Positions 44,375 through 55,984 are shown, counted from the stretch's first letter. The stretch: DNA of 60,734 nt from Nitrosomonadales bacterium (GCA_016218415.1 JACRED010000009.1:1-60734), one strand, 5' to 3'. Notes: generated from the letters alone by a model not told the origin. A program made the numbers and translations.

Positions 44375-46495
44375 TCAGGAGAACTCGAACCCCTCATCCA
44401 GCACCCGGCGGCAGGCATCGGCCACCTGGGGATCATAGAGTGTACCGCGCTGGCTGACGATCTCATCCCGCGCCTCCCGCATACTCATCGCCGGGCGATA
44501 GGGACGATGCGAGGCCATCGCTTCCACCACGTCGGCGACCGCGACGATGCGCGCCTCCAGCAATATCTCTTCGCCCTTGAGCCCCTGCGGATAGCCGGAA
44601 CCGTCCATGCGTTCATGGTGCTGCCGGGCGATCTCGGCCACCGGCCACGGGAAGGCCACACCCTTCAGGATATCGTAGCCCATCCGCGCATGTTCGCGCA
44701 CGATCCGCAGTTCGATGTCGGTCAGCAGCGCCGGCCTGCTGAGCACTTCGGCGGGGATGCCAATCTTGCCGATGTCATGGATCGTCGCGCCCATCCGGAT
44801 GCCCTTGATGCGCTCTTCGTCCAGCCCCATCGCGCGCGCGATCGCGCATGCCAGATCGGCCACGCGCCGCTGGTGTCCCGCGGTGTAGGGATCGCGCAGC
44901 TCGACCGCTATCGACACCGTGTGTATGGTTCCTTCCAGCGCCTGAGCCAGCACCTGCTGCTGCTCGCGCAACGCATCTTCCATCTGCTTGCGCGCGGTGA
45001 TATCCACCGAGATGCCGAGCAGATGGGTGGCGCGGCCAGCTTCGTCATACAGCCCGATTTTCAGTGTATGCAGCCATTTTTCGCTGCCGTCGGCGATCCT
45101 GATCGGCTCCTCGGATATCTCCAGCAAACTATGGCTATCCAGCACATCCCGGTCTTTCCGTGTGAATGCGCCCGCCTGCTCTTGCGGAAAGAAATCGTAA
45201 TCGTTCTTGCCCAGCAGATCGGCGCGCGCATAGCCCAGCATCTGTTCTCCAGCCCGGTTGAACAGTTCGAAACGCAAATCCTCCGCGCCCTTCAGAAACA
45301 CCATCGCCGGGATGTTCTCGACGATGGAATCCAGCAACACCTGGGATTGTTTCAGTTCATCCTTGACGCGCAACTGCTCGGTGATGTCGAGGAAGGTCAC
45401 CACCGCGCCGTGCGTGTGCCCGTTCCGGATCACCGGGTAGGACCAGTAGGCGACCGGGAAGGAACTGCCATCCCTGCGCCACAACACCTCGTCGTCGACA
45501 TGACAGGACTTGCCTTCGCGGATGGCCGAGTAGGTGGGGCATTCCGCATAGGGATAGCGGGAGCCGTCTGTCCGCGTGTGATGCACCAGTTCGTGCATGT
45601 TCCTGCCCAGCAGTTCCGAGGCATCGTCATAGCCGAGCGCCTTCACCCCGGCTGCATTGATGAAGGTGCAGTTGCCCTCCACATCCTGCCCGTAGATGGC
45701 ATGGGCGATCGAATTGGCCAGCAGGGTGACCTGCGCCTCGCTCTGTTCGATCGCACGGATCGCACGGCCCTGGCGCCGGCCGCTGACCAGCAACCCGAAC
45801 AGTCCCAGCATCCAGATCAGGCCGTGGCCTCCGATCAGCGCATTGCGTTCGCTGCGCTCGGTGAGCAAGACTGAATCGACGGGTATGGCAATGCTCACCG
45901 CGCCGCGGATGTCGCCCAGTTTGTCGCCGTATTGGGCATGACACTTCAGGCAATCCTGCTCGGTCAGCATCGGTTTCGTGTAACGGAAATAAGTCTTTCC
46001 ATCCGCCATCACGTCGAACGAAGCCCACTCGCTGCTGCCGCGACCAAATGCCTCGAACGCTTGGCGTTCCCACGCATCCGCCGCATTGACCGGATTGATC
46101 GGGTTCAGGCTGGAAATATGCCCGCGCAGTTCATTGCCGCTGCCGGCCATGCCCTCATGCACCAGCCTGACAATATAAGACGAATTCAGCAGCGTGAGCC
46201 GCTTGCCGGAAGGGGTGGTGATGTCGCGCTCCGGCACATGGCTCAGCCAGGGGCTGGGTGTGATCCTGTCGGTGACCGGCACATACACCCCGCCGCTGTG
46301 GATGATCCAGTTGCGGTATTCCATGTCCATCGCATGGATGGATGCCGCTTCGTTGTGCAGCGCAGTGTCGAAACTGTTCTGCTGGTAATACAGGGTCCAG
46401 CCCAGCGATACAACAACGACCAGGCTCCACGCCAGCATCAGGAAACGCGTGTTGCGCTTCAGTAAAGTGGTACGCGAATTTTCGATAGAGGGCAT
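44375..46495 (-). CDS. Heme-c sensor, PAS-PAS-HD-GYP c-di-GMP phosphodiesterase
   Basis: 706 residues. TM1 (LMLAWSLVVVVSLGWTLYY, about 19-37), then a periplasmic DUF3365/Tll0287-like domain with one heme c motif CLKCH (182-186), TM2 (about 222-240), a PAS pair (about 250-500) each ending in LDITEQL/VDITARK-type linkers, and an HD-GYP domain (about 510-700) with HDIGKIGIP (HD) and HHERMDGSGYPQGLKGE (GYP). It probably senses redox state, oxygen, NO or similar ligand at the heme and degrades c-di-GMP. Divergent from mfd. It ends 47 bases upstream of the ispD start, on the same strand. Confidence 0.93.
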   Translation of the reverse strand: MPSIENSRTTLLKRNTRFLMLAWSLVVVVSLGWTLYYQQNSFDTALHNEAASIHAMDMEYRNWIIHSGGVYVPVTDRITPSPWLSHVPERDITTPSGKRLTLLNSSYIVRLVHEGMAGSGNELRGHISSLNPINPVNAADAWERQAFEAFGRGSSEWASFDVMADGKTYFRYTKPMLTEQDCLKCHAQYGDKLGDIRGAVSIAIPVDSVLLTERSERNALIGGHGLIWMLGLFGLLVSGRRQGRAIRAIEQSEAQVTLLANSIAHAIYGQDVEGNCTFINAAGVKALGYDDASELLGRNMHELVHHTRTDGSRYPYAECPTYSAIREGKSCHVDDEVLWRRDGSSFPVAYWSYPVIRNGHTHGAVVTFLDITEQLRVKDELKQSQVLLDSIVENIPAMVFLKGAEDLRFELFNRAGEQMLGYARADLLGKNDYDFFPQEQAGAFTRKDRDVLDSHSLLEISEEPIRIADGSEKWLHTLKIGLYDEAGRATHLLGISVDITARKQMEDALREQQQVLAQALEGTIHTVSIAVELRDPYTAGHQRRVADLACAIARAMGLDEERIKGIRMGATIHDIGKIGIPAEVLSRPALLTDIELRIVREHARMGYDILKGVAFPWPVAEIARQHHERMDGSGYPQGLKGEEILLEARIVAVADVVEAMASHRPYRPAMSMREARDEIVSQRGTLYDPQVADACRRVLDEGFEFS

Positions 46496-46586
46496 GGTTA
46501 CGGTTAACCCACTTTAGTTTAGGGGTGATGATACACGCGTATCGGTGAGGACGCGCAGTGCCGGTATCGAGGCCCGATGTCGGGAG

Positions 46587-46592
46587 TATAAT
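46587..46592 (+). promoter_or_regulatory. Possible -10 element of mfd
   Basis: A perfect TATAAT (46587-46592) predicts transcription starting near 46599. No good -35 is seen 16-18 bases upstream. A start at TTG 46601 would then be leaderless, favouring GTG 46619. Confidence 0.45.
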
Positions 46593-46600
46593 GCGCGCCC

Positions 46601-49600
46601 TTGTTTCCGGCTGTTACCGTGCTGTTCTCTTCCCAAAATACCCGCCCGCGTTACACCCGGCTGGTCGGCTCGTCCGATGCGCTGGCGCTGGCGCAATATG
46701 CCGCCCGCCATTCGCCCGTGGTCGTGATCGCCGCGAACGCGCTGGAGGCGCAACGGCTGGTCGAAGAGATAACTTTTTTCGACCCCGGGCTGCGCGTGCA
46801 TCTGCTGCCGGACTGGGAGACTCTACCCTACGATCATTTCTCGCCGCATCAGGACCTGGTCTCCGAACGCCTCGCGACGCTGCACCACATCCGCAGCGAG
46901 GCATGCGACGTGGTGATCGTGCCGCTGACCACGTCGCTGTATCCGCTGCCGCCGGTGGAGCATCTCGCCGCGTACACCTTCTTCCTCAAGCGCGGCGAGA
47001 AGCTGGATATCGCCGGATTGCGCGAGCAGATGACTTTCGCCGGTTACAGTCACGTGCAGCAGGTGCTCACGCCCGGCGAATACTGCGTGCGCGGCGGCAT
47101 CATCGACCTGTTCGCGATGGGCAGCGTGCTGCCCTACCGTATCGACCTGTTCGACGACGAGATCGAGACCATCGCCACCTTCGACGTGGACACCCAGCGC
47201 ACGCTGTATCCGGTGCCGGAGATCCGCCTGCTGCCCGCGCGCGAGTTCCCGATGGACGAGAAGGGCCAGGCGACTTTCCGCCAGAACTTTCGCGACAGAT
47301 TCGAGGGCGACCCCTCAAAATCCCGCATATACAAGGACGTCAGCAAGGGCATCGCCCCGGCGGGCATCGAGTATTACCTGCCGCTGTTCTTCGACAAGAC
47401 CGCGACGCTGTTCGACTACCTGCCGAAAAACGCCACGCTGTGCCTGCATCACGATGTGGACGAGGCCATCGCCAGCTTCGGCAAGGATGCCGCCTCGCGC
47501 TACAACCTGCTGCGCGGCGACCCGCAACGACCGTTGCTGGAACCGCACGAACTGTTTCTGAATGCAGAACAGCTCTACATACGCGCGAAGGAATTTGCCC
47601 GGATGGATATCGTCACGAACCAGACTGAAGGCAGCACACTCACCCCTTGCGCCACTGCGGCGATCCCGCCCATCGCGGTGGACCGCCGCGCCGAAATCCC
47701 CACGCAAAAATTTCAAGACTTCCTGCAAGCATATAAGGGCCGCGTGCTGCTGCTCGCCGACAGCCTCGGCCGCCGCGAGATCATGTCCGGCTATTTGCAG
47801 GAATACGGCCTCGCGCCTGCCGTGTGCGAAGACTACGCGACCTTCCTCGCCAGCAAAGAGCGGTTCATGCTGGGAGTCGGTGCGATCCAGATCGGTTTCA
47901 CGCTGACGGATGACAGCCTTGCCATCGTTACCGAGACCGAACTCTATGCCGCCCAGCCCAGAAGCCGCGCCGCGCGCGCCGCGAAGAAGAGCAACGTCGA
48001 GGGTATGTTGCGCGATCTGTCCGAGCTCAAGGTCGGCGACCCGGTAGTGCATGAGCAGCATGGCATCGCGCGTTATCAGGGCCTGGTGAATCTCGACCTC
48101 GGCGAAGGCGAGAACGAGTTCCTGCTGCTGGAATACGCGGGCGCCGACAAGCTCTACGTGCCGGTTTCGCAGCTGCACGTGATCAGCCGCTACAGCGGCG
48201 GCGCGGCGGAAGCAGCGCCCCTGCACAAACTGGGCAGCGGCGCATGGGACAAGGCCAAGCGCCGCGCGATGCAACAGGTGCGCGACACCGCCGCCGAGCT
48301 GCTCAATCTTTACGCACAGCGCGCTTTGCGCAGGGGCCATGCGTTCAAACTGACCTGGCACGACTACGAAGCATTCTCCGCCGGCTTCGGTTTCGAGGAG
48401 ACCGCCGACCAGGCCGCCGCGATCGAGGAGGTGTTGCTCGATCTGCAATCCGGCAAGCCGATGGACAGGTTGATCTGCGGCGACGTGGGTTTCGGCAAAA
48501 CCGAAGTGGCGTTGCGCGCCGCCTTCGTCGCGGTGACGGATGGCAAGCAGGTGGCGGTGCTGGTGCCCACCACGCTGCTCGCCGAGCAGCATTTCCAGAA
48601 TTTCTCCACGCGCTTCGCCGATTGGCCGGTGAGGATCGCCGAGCTGTCGCGCTTCCGTTCCGCGAAGGAAACCGCGCAGGCGCTGAAGGATCTGGCCGAG
48701 GGTAAACTCGACATCGTGATCGGCACGCACAAACTGATCCAGAAAGACGTGAAGTTCCACAACCTCGGGCTGGTGATCCTCGACGAGGAACACCGCTTCG
48801 GTGTGCAGCAGAAGGAACGACTGAAAGCTTTGCGGGCGGAAGTGGATGTTCTGACTTTGACCGCCACGCCGATACCGCGCACACTCGCGATGTCGCTGGA
48901 AGGCCTGCGCGATTTCTCGGTGATCGCCACCGCGCCGCAGCGCCGCCTGTCGATCAAGACCTTCGTCAGCGGCTTCAGCCAGGGCATCATCCGCGAAGCC
49001 GTGCTGCGCGAACTCAAGCGCGGCGGGCAGGTGTACTTCCTGCACAACGAGGTGGACACCATCAACAACATGCTGGAGAAACTGGAGACGCTGCTGCCGG
49101 AAGCACGCATCCGCGTGGCGCACGGGCAGATGGGCGAACGCGACCTGGAAGCGGTGATGCGCGACTTCACCCACCAGCGCTTCAACGTGCTGCTGTGCTC
49201 CACGATTATCGAGACCGGCATCGACGTGCCCACCGCCAACACCATCATCATGAACCGCGCCGACCGCTTCGGCCTCGCGCAGCTGCACCAGTTAAGAGGC
49301 CGCGTCGGGCGTTCGCACCACCAGGCCTATGCTTATCTTTTGGTGGACAGCATGGACGGCCTGACCGCGCAGGCGAAGAAACGCCTCGAGGCGATCCAGG
49401 CGATGGAGCAGCTGGGTTCGGGTTTTTACCTCGCGATACACGATCTGGAGATACGCGGCGCGGGCGAGGTGCTGGGCGAATCGCAGAGCGGCGAGATGCA
49501 GGAGATCGGCTTCTCGCTATACAACGACATGCTCAGCGCGGCGATCAGCTCGCTCAGACAGGGCAAGGAGCCGGACATGGCCCACCCGCTGGGCGTGACC

Positions 49601-50026
49601 ACCGAGATCAACCTGCACACGCCCGCGCTGTTGCCCAACGACTACTGCGGCGACATCCACCAGCGGCTGGTGATCTACAAACGCCTTGCGCATTGCGCCA
49701 CCCAACAAGACCTCGACGACATGCACCAGGAACTGATCGACCGCTTCGGCCTGCTGCCCGAACCCGCGCAAACCCTGCTCGACAGCCACCGCCTGCGCAT
49801 CATGGCGAAACCGCTCGGCATCGCCAAAGTGGATGCATCAGGCGAGGCCATCGTGATCCAGTTCGTGCCGAATCCGCCGATAGACCCGATGAAGGTCATC
49901 ACGATGATCCAGAGCAAACGGCACATCAGGATGGCCGGGCAGGACAAACTGCGCATCGAATTGAAGTACGGCGAGTTGAGTCAGCGGGTGCTGGCGATCA
50001 GGAACTTCTTCGGCGAGCTGCACTGA
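46601..50026 (+). CDS. mfd: Transcription-repair coupling factor Mfd
   Basis: Up to 1141 residues. Mfd displaces stalled RNA polymerase and recruits UvrA for repair. Domains in order: a UvrB-like N-terminal module (about 1-330), RNA polymerase-interacting CarD-like domain (about 470-540; VGDPVVHEQHGIARYQGLVN), an SF2 translocase with Walker A ICGDVGFGKTEVALRA and VILDEEHRFGVQQKE (DEEH), motif VI LHQLRGRVGRSHHQAYAYLL, and a C-terminal regulatory domain (about 1000-1141). The 5' end is uncertain: TTG 46601 or GTG 46619. UvrB is encoded in the same window. Divergent from the HD-GYP gene. Confidence 0.95.
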   Translation: MFPAVTVLFSSQNTRPRYTRLVGSSDALALAQYAARHSPVVVIAANALEAQRLVEEITFFDPGLRVHLLPDWETLPYDHFSPHQDLVSERLATLHHIRSEACDVVIVPLTTSLYPLPPVEHLAAYTFFLKRGEKLDIAGLREQMTFAGYSHVQQVLTPGEYCVRGGIIDLFAMGSVLPYRIDLFDDEIETIATFDVDTQRTLYPVPEIRLLPAREFPMDEKGQATFRQNFRDRFEGDPSKSRIYKDVSKGIAPAGIEYYLPLFFDKTATLFDYLPKNATLCLHHDVDEAIASFGKDAASRYNLLRGDPQRPLLEPHELFLNAEQLYIRAKEFARMDIVTNQTEGSTLTPCATAAIPPIAVDRRAEIPTQKFQDFLQAYKGRVLLLADSLGRREIMSGYLQEYGLAPAVCEDYATFLASKERFMLGVGAIQIGFTLTDDSLAIVTETELYAAQPRSRAARAAKKSNVEGMLRDLSELKVGDPVVHEQHGIARYQGLVNLDLGEGENEFLLLEYAGADKLYVPVSQLHVISRYSGGAAEAAPLHKLGSGAWDKAKRRAMQQVRDTAAELLNLYAQRALRRGHAFKLTWHDYEAFSAGFGFEETADQAAAIEEVLLDLQSGKPMDRLICGDVGFGKTEVALRAAFVAVTDGKQVAVLVPTTLLAEQHFQNFSTRFADWPVRIAELSRFRSAKETAQALKDLAEGKLDIVIGTHKLIQKDVKFHNLGLVILDEEHRFGVQQKERLKALRAEVDVLTLTATPIPRTLAMSLEGLRDFSVIATAPQRRLSIKTFVSGFSQGIIREAVLRELKRGGQVYFLHNEVDTINNMLEKLETLLPEARIRVAHGQMGERDLEAVMRDFTHQRFNVLLCSTIIETGIDVPTANTIIMNRADRFGLAQLHQLRGRVGRSHHQAYAYLLVDSMDGLTAQAKKRLEAIQAMEQLGSGFYLAIHDLEIRGAGEVLGESQSGEMQEIGFSLYNDMLSAAISSLRQGKEPDMAHPLGVTTEINLHTPALLPNDYCGDIHQRLVIYKRLAHCATQQDLDDMHQELIDRFGLLPEPAQTLLDSHRLRIMAKPLGIAKVDASGEAIVIQFVPNPPIDPMKVITMIQSKRHIRMAGQDKLRIELKYGELSQRVLAIRNFFGELH

Positions 50027-50125
50027 TATCCGGAACGGCGTGCGTGCCGGTCCGCCTTGCCAGCATTCAGGCGTGTTGCCAGTTCAACCCAAAGGCGTAG
50101 AATCGGTAGGGCAATTCCACAATAA

Positions 50126-51418
<1,293 letters not shown>

Positions 51419-51484
51419 CAGGCTGGTCTCGCGGGCTGGGGTGCGGCACTTATAAACATCCCGGCCCGCAAACGGCGTCGCAAA

Positions 51485-52627
51485 TCAATCGCCGTTTTCC
51501 CGGTGTGCCGCCAGCCTCCACAATGAGGTGATCTCCGCCGCGCGCGCCGCGTGCAGCGGGTCGCTGTCATCGGCAACCTTGGGGTGATGCGGGCGCACAT
51601 CGATACGCTCCACCACCCTCAAGCCCGACGCGTCGAACAACGCCAGCAATTCTTCGCGGGTGCGCAGACCCAGATGCTCGGCAATATCTGAAAGTATCAG
51701 CCAGCCCTCGCCGCCCGGCTCGAGATGCGCGGCCAGTCCCGCGAGGAAGCCGCGCAACATCCGGCTGTCGGGATCAAAAATCGCGTGCTCGATCGGCGAG
51801 CTGGGACGCGCGGGTATCCACGGTGGGTTGCACACGATCAGCGGCGCCTTGCCGGCGGGGAACAGGTCGGCCTGCACCACTTCGACCTGCGCATCCAGTG
51901 CCAGCCGCGCGATGTTCTCGCGGGCGCATGCCAGCGCGCGCGGATCCTGGTCGGTGGCGACGATGCGCTGGACGCCCCGGCGCGCCAGCACCGCGGCCAG
52001 CACACCGGTGCCGGTACCGATGTCGAAAGCCAGTTCCAGCCCGGGAAAAGCATGCGGCAACGGCGCGGTGTTCACCAGCTCCACATACTCGCCGCGCACC
52101 GGCGAGAACACGCCGTAATGCGGATGGATGCGCGCATTCAAATAAGGAATCTCGACGCCCTTCTTGCGCCACTCGTGCGCACCGACCAGCCCGAGCAATT
52201 CGCGCAGCGATACCACCGAGTGCTCGCTGCCCGCGCCGTAGGCTTCGTTGCATGCCTGCCGGATATCCGGCGCGCGGCGCAACGGGATGGCGTAGTCTCT
52301 ATCCAGCGGGATCAGGATCATCGCCAGTGTGCGTGCGCGTTGCGACTGCGCTTGGCGGTGCAGGTGGAAAGCTTCGCCGGGAATATCCGATGTCTTGCGC
52401 GATTTGCGATCCGCACGCCGCGACATTGCCTGCAACAGTTGTTTCGCGTTCTGGAAATCGCCGCGCCACAACAGCGCCGTGCCCTCGCAAGCCAGCCGGT
52501 ACGCCGCGTCGGCCTTCATCGTGTCGTCCGCGACGACCACGCGCTTCGGTGGTGGCGTGCCGCTTTCGGAACGCCAACGGGCGATGCACTGTTTGCCTGC
52601 CTCGGTCCAGCTAATGGTGGTGTGCAT
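51485..52627 (-). CDS. Class I SAM-dependent methyltransferase, NPPW type
   Basis: 380 residues. The N-terminal half (about 1-170) is poorly conserved with basic stretches (SRRADRKSRKTSDIP). The C-terminal half is a class I methyltransferase: SAM-binding LAFDIGTGTGVLAAVLARRG (about 198-217), acidic VATDQDPRALACARENI, and catalytic LIVCNPPWIPARPSS (about 265-279). NPPY/NPPW occurs in N-methyltransferases acting on planar nitrogen such as PrmC, PrmB or RlmF/G-type enzymes. The target here is unknown. ATG 52627 is preceded by AGGAA. It is convergent with sqr, 66 bases apart. Confidence 0.88.
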   Translation of the reverse strand: MHTTISWTEAGKQCIARWRSESGTPPPKRVVVADDTMKADAAYRLACEGTALLWRGDFQNAKQLLQAMSRRADRKSRKTSDIPGEAFHLHRQAQSQRARTLAMILIPLDRDYAIPLRRAPDIRQACNEAYGAGSEHSVVSLRELLGLVGAHEWRKKGVEIPYLNARIHPHYGVFSPVRGEYVELVNTAPLPHAFPGLELAFDIGTGTGVLAAVLARRGVQRIVATDQDPRALACARENIARLALDAQVEVVQADLFPAGKAPLIVCNPPWIPARPSSPIEHAIFDPDSRMLRGFLAGLAAHLEPGGEGWLILSDIAEHLGLRTREELLALFDASGLRVVERIDVRPHHPKVADDSDPLHAARAAEITSLWRLAAHRENGD

Positions 52628-52710
52628 GGGATTCCTGTGGTGATGGCACGTGAGATACAACTATCGGGATTTGAGTCTTGCGGCGCAGGGCTGCGCCATC
52701 AGCCAGGCGC

Positions 52711-54498
52711 TCAGTAGCCCAGCGCCCGCGCGCCCTGGTAGAACGCGAAACTGACCAGCCACGCCAAGCCCAGCGACCAGGCGAGCGACAGCGCGGTGAA
52801 TTTGAGCTGCTTGGATTCGCTCTGCAATGTGGCGATGGTGGCGAGACAGGGCGTATAAAGCAGCGTGAACAGCATGAAGCTGTAGGCCTGCACCCAGTCC
52901 AGTTGCTGGCCGATCGCGCCGCTGAGCGCATCGCCGGAGAGGCTGTAGATCACCGCGAGCGCGCCGATGACGATCTCCTTCGCGATGAAGCCGAAGATCA
53001 GCGCGATGGTAAGCTGCTCGTTGATGCCGAGCGGGGCGAAGAACGGATGCAGCGCGCCGCCTATCATGCCCGCGAGGGTGTCGGCGCTGGCGGGTACGGC
53101 GGACGGCGGCAGATTGGTCAGCAGCCACACCATCACCACGCCGGCGACAATGAACTTGGTGGCGCGGCGCAGGAAGTGGCGCACTTCCAGCCAGCCGCGC
53201 AGCACCATCTGGCGCGCGGTGGGGAAGCGGTACGGCGGCAGTTCCAGCACGAACGGTTCGTTGTTCCTGAAGCGCCCCTTGAACAGCAGCGCGGTGACGA
53301 TCGCGGTGGCGAAACTGAACATGTACAGGCTGAACAGCACGACAGGCGCGGCCTTGGGCGAGAACAGCGCGGCGGTGAAGAAGATAAACACCTGCAAGCG
53401 CGCCGAACACAGCGACAGCGGGATCACCAGCATCGTCAGCAGGCGCAAGGCGCGCGAGCGCATCACGCGCGTGCCCATCAGCGCCGGCACGTTGCAGCCG
53501 AAGCCCATCAGCAGCATCACGAAGCCGCGTCCGTCCAGCCCCAGGCGCGACATCAGCGCGTCCATCAGGAATGCGGCGCGCGACAGGTAGCCGCTGTCCT
53601 CGACGATGGCCATGAACAGAAAGAACAGCACGATGATGGGCACGAACGCCGCGACCGTGGCCACGCCGTTGTAGACCCCGTCCAGCAGCAGGCCCTGCAC
53701 CGACTGCGGCAGGCCGCCCAGCAGCGGCTCGAGCGCCGCGCCGCGGAACCAGTCGAGCAGGTCGCTGATGCCGCCCTGGAACGGCTGGCCGAACAGGAAC
53801 ACGCCCTGGAACACCAGATACATCACCGCGAAAAAGATCGGCAGCCCAAACCACGGATGCAGCATCACGCTGTCCAGTTTTTCGGTGAGATTGTCGGACA
53901 AGCGCGCCGGGACCTGTACGGTGTGTTTCAGCACGCGCGCCATTTCGGACTCGATATGCTCGTCCTGCTCCAGCTGGCTGCGCAGCTGTTCCGCCATGCC
54001 GGGCGTCGGGTAACGCAGCGCTTTGGTGATCGCATGCTGCACTTCCGGATAACCGTTGCCGTATTTCGCGCTGATCAGGAAGATCGGCATCTCCAGCAGC
54101 TCGGACATCTTGTGCACATCGACGCTGATGCCGAATTTCTTCGCCTCGTCCGCCATATTGAGCGCCACCACGATGTTCAGGTCGAGCTGCTTGAGTTGCA
54201 GCAGCAGGCTCATCTGGCGCTCGATCTGTGTGGTGTTGACGATGACCAGCGCGAGGTCGGGCACGTTGTCGTGCAGGAAGTGGCGCACCACCTGTTCGTC
54301 GTCGGAAAAACCGTGCAGGTCGTAGATACCCGGCAGGTCGATGATCTCGACCATGTCCCCGCCCAGCAATATCTTGCCGCTGAGCAGCTCGACGGTGATG
54401 CCGGGCCAGTTGCCGACGCGCGCCGAACCGCCGGTCATGCGGTTGAACAGCGTGGATTTTCCGGTATTGGGCATGCCCAGTAAGGCGATACGCTTCAT
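52711..54498 (-). CDS. feoB: Ferrous iron transporter FeoB (short form)
   Basis: 595 residues, shorter than E. coli FeoB (773). N-terminal G domain: IALLGMPNTGKSTLFNRMTG (G1), VGNWPGITVE (G2), IIDLPGIYDL (G3) and VALNMADEAKKFG (G4 with NMAD instead of NKxD). A helical spacer (about 165-215) is followed by polytopic membrane Gate modules (FVPIIVLFFLFMAIVEDSGY and MLLMGFGCNVPALMGTRVM). The start overlaps feoA by ATGA. Imports Fe2+ at low oxygen, consistent with a microaerophilic or iron-using lifestyle. Confidence 0.95.
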   Translation of the reverse strand: MKRIALLGMPNTGKSTLFNRMTGGSARVGNWPGITVELLSGKILLGGDMVEIIDLPGIYDLHGFSDDEQVVRHFLHDNVPDLALVIVNTTQIERQMSLLLQLKQLDLNIVVALNMADEAKKFGISVDVHKMSELLEMPIFLISAKYGNGYPEVQHAITKALRYPTPGMAEQLRSQLEQDEHIESEMARVLKHTVQVPARLSDNLTEKLDSVMLHPWFGLPIFFAVMYLVFQGVFLFGQPFQGGISDLLDWFRGAALEPLLGGLPQSVQGLLLDGVYNGVATVAAFVPIIVLFFLFMAIVEDSGYLSRAAFLMDALMSRLGLDGRGFVMLLMGFGCNVPALMGTRVMRSRALRLLTMLVIPLSLCSARLQVFIFFTAALFSPKAAPVVLFSLYMFSFATAIVTALLFKGRFRNNEPFVLELPPYRFPTARQMVLRGWLEVRHFLRRATKFIVAGVVMVWLLTNLPPSAVPASADTLAGMIGGALHPFFAPLGINEQLTIALIFGFIAKEIVIGALAVIYSLSGDALSGAIGQQLDWVQAYSFMLFTLLYTPCLATIATLQSESKQLKFTALSLAWSLGLAWLVSFAFYQGARALGY

Positions 54499-54728
54499 GC
54501 TCTGCGCACCTCGATCTTGGCCGCCTCGCCGCGCCGCAACATGACGTCCGTCGTGCCGACGCGCACCTGCAACGGCCCGGAGAAACTCGCCTTGCGGATC
54601 AGCTCGATCTGCTTGCCGCTGCGAAAGCCGAGCGCGAGCAGACGCAGATGCAGCGCTTCCTCGGCGTGTATCGAAACGATGGTGGCGATGTCGCCGGGGT
54701 GCAGCGCGGCTAGGGTTGTTGCGGACAT
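54495..54728 (-). CDS. feoA: Ferrous iron transport protein FeoA
   Basis: 77 residues, one SH3-like domain, the usual FeoA length. LAALHPGDIATIVSIHAEEA, LHLRLLALGFRSGKQIELI and MLRRGEAAKIEV match the family. FeoA is a small cytoplasmic partner required for FeoB activity. Its stop overlaps the feoB start by four bases (ATGA), so the pair is translationally coupled. The upstream region contains an AATG-N6-CATT inverted motif (54747-54760 area) that could be a degenerate Fur-type site; weak evidence. Confidence 0.93.
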   Translation of the reverse strand: MSATTLAALHPGDIATIVSIHAEEALHLRLLALGFRSGKQIELIRKASFSGPLQVRVGTTDVMLRRGEAAKIEVRRA

Positions 54729-54942
54729 GACGATGGCTTAACTCAAATGTGCGAGCATTATTCCACAGTCGCGTGACTTTTGTCGCGGCGGCTTAACGAG
54801 CACGGGATGCGGATTAGGAGGGATATCTGGGATATTCAGGAATGGGCCGCCCATGAGGCCTCTTCATCTGTACACGGGAACACGATTCTGCGGGATGCGC
54901 GAATTTGCCATGGTGCGTCTTCGTCACGGAGGGGTAATCGGG

Positions 54943-54948
54943 TAGAAT
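54943..54948 (+). promoter_or_regulatory. Possible -10 element of dapA
   Basis: TAGAAT, 32 bases before the dapA ATG, with only a poor TTCGTC -35 17 bases upstream. The rest of 54729-54980 has no gene I can support. Confidence 0.35.
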
Positions 54949-54980
54949 GGCGGCCTTCGATCAATATTGAACAGAGCAAA

Positions 54981-55880
54981 ATGATTACAGGAAGCATCGT
55001 AGCCATTGTCACCCCGATGCACGAGGACGGCAGCCTCGATCTGGCGGCCTTTCGCGCGCTGATCGACTTCCACATCGAGCAGGGCACGGACGGCATTGTG
55101 GTGGTCGGCACGACCGGCGAATCACCTACCGTGGATGTGGAAGAACACGAGCTGCTGATCGCCGAGGCGGTGAAGCACGCCAACAAGCGCATCCCCATCA
55201 TCGCCGGGACCGGCGCGAATTCGACCAGGGAAGCGATCGAGCTGGCTTCGTTCTCGAAGAAGGTCGGCGCGGATGCCTCGCTGACCGTCGTCCCCTATTA
55301 CAACAAGCCGACCCAGGAAGGCATGTACCTGCACTTCAGAACCATCGCGGAAGCGGTGGACATGCCGCACATCCTGTACAACGTGCCGGGCCGCACCGTG
55401 GCCGACATGGGCAACGACACCGTGCTGCGTCTGGCGCAGATCCCCAACATCGTCGGCATCAAGGATGCGACCGGCAACATCGAGCGCGGCAGCGACCTGT
55501 TGCAGCGCGCGGCTTTATTGAAGCGGGCGATTGGAGACTTTGCGATATACAGCGGCGACGACGCCAGCACGCTGGCACTGATGCTGCTCGGCGCGCACGG
55601 CACGATCTCGGTGACGGCCAACGTCGCGCCGAAGCTGATGCACGAAATGTGCGCCGCCGCGCTGGATGGCGACGTCGCGAAGGCGCGCGAGATCAATTTC
55701 CGCCTGCTCGGCCTGCACCGCAACCTGTTCGTCGAGGCCAACCCGATCCCGGTGAAGTGGGCGGTGGCGCGCATGGGCAGGATGAAGAACACGCTGCGCC
55801 TGCCGCTGACGCCGCTGTCGCCGTCCGCGCATGCGGTGGTCGAAACAGCGATGCGCCAGGCCGGCGTCCTCACCCCGTAG
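54981..55880 (+). CDS. dapA: 4-hydroxy-tetrahydrodipicolinate synthase
   Basis: 299 residues, slightly longer than the typical 292. It condenses pyruvate and aspartate semialdehyde in lysine/DAP synthesis. [20 protein letters not shown] (start), GTTGESPTV (about 43-51), [11 protein letters not shown] (catalytic Tyr), and [17 protein letters not shown] with the Schiff-base Lys (about 161) are intact. ATG 54981 is where homology begins. It heads the betaproteobacterial dapA-bamC-MBL arrangement. The TAG stop sits in a GTAGGGGCGCG sequence resembling half of the palindromic repeats elsewhere. Confidence 0.96.
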   Translation: MITGSIVAIVTPMHEDGSLDLAAFRALIDFHIEQGTDGIVVVGTTGESPTVDVEEHELLIAEAVKHANKRIPIIAGTGANSTREAIELASFSKKVGADASLTVVPYYNKPTQEGMYLHFRTIAEAVDMPHILYNVPGRTVADMGNDTVLRLAQIPNIVGIKDATGNIERGSDLLQRAALLKRAIGDFAIYSGDDASTLALMLLGAHGTISVTANVAPKLMHEMCAAALDGDVAKAREINFRLLGLHRNLFVEANPIPVKWAVARMGRMKNTLRLPLTPLSPSAHAVVETAMRQAGVLTP

Positions 55881-55984
55881 GGGCGCGATTTAACCAGCGA
55901 CTTGGCTGGCGTGTTTTGCCAGCTTAGTCGAATGGCTATGCAGGGCCATCGCACCCTTAATATTTATTGTCGGAGAAAGAAACA

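Noticed and set aside
47315..49288. Long minus-strand open frame opposite mfd
   Set aside because: Antisense shadow of a strongly conserved gene; no credible start or domain.
54747..54760. Fur box upstream of feoA
   Set aside because: Only a short AATG-N6-CATT inversion; too far from the 19-bp consensus to call a site.
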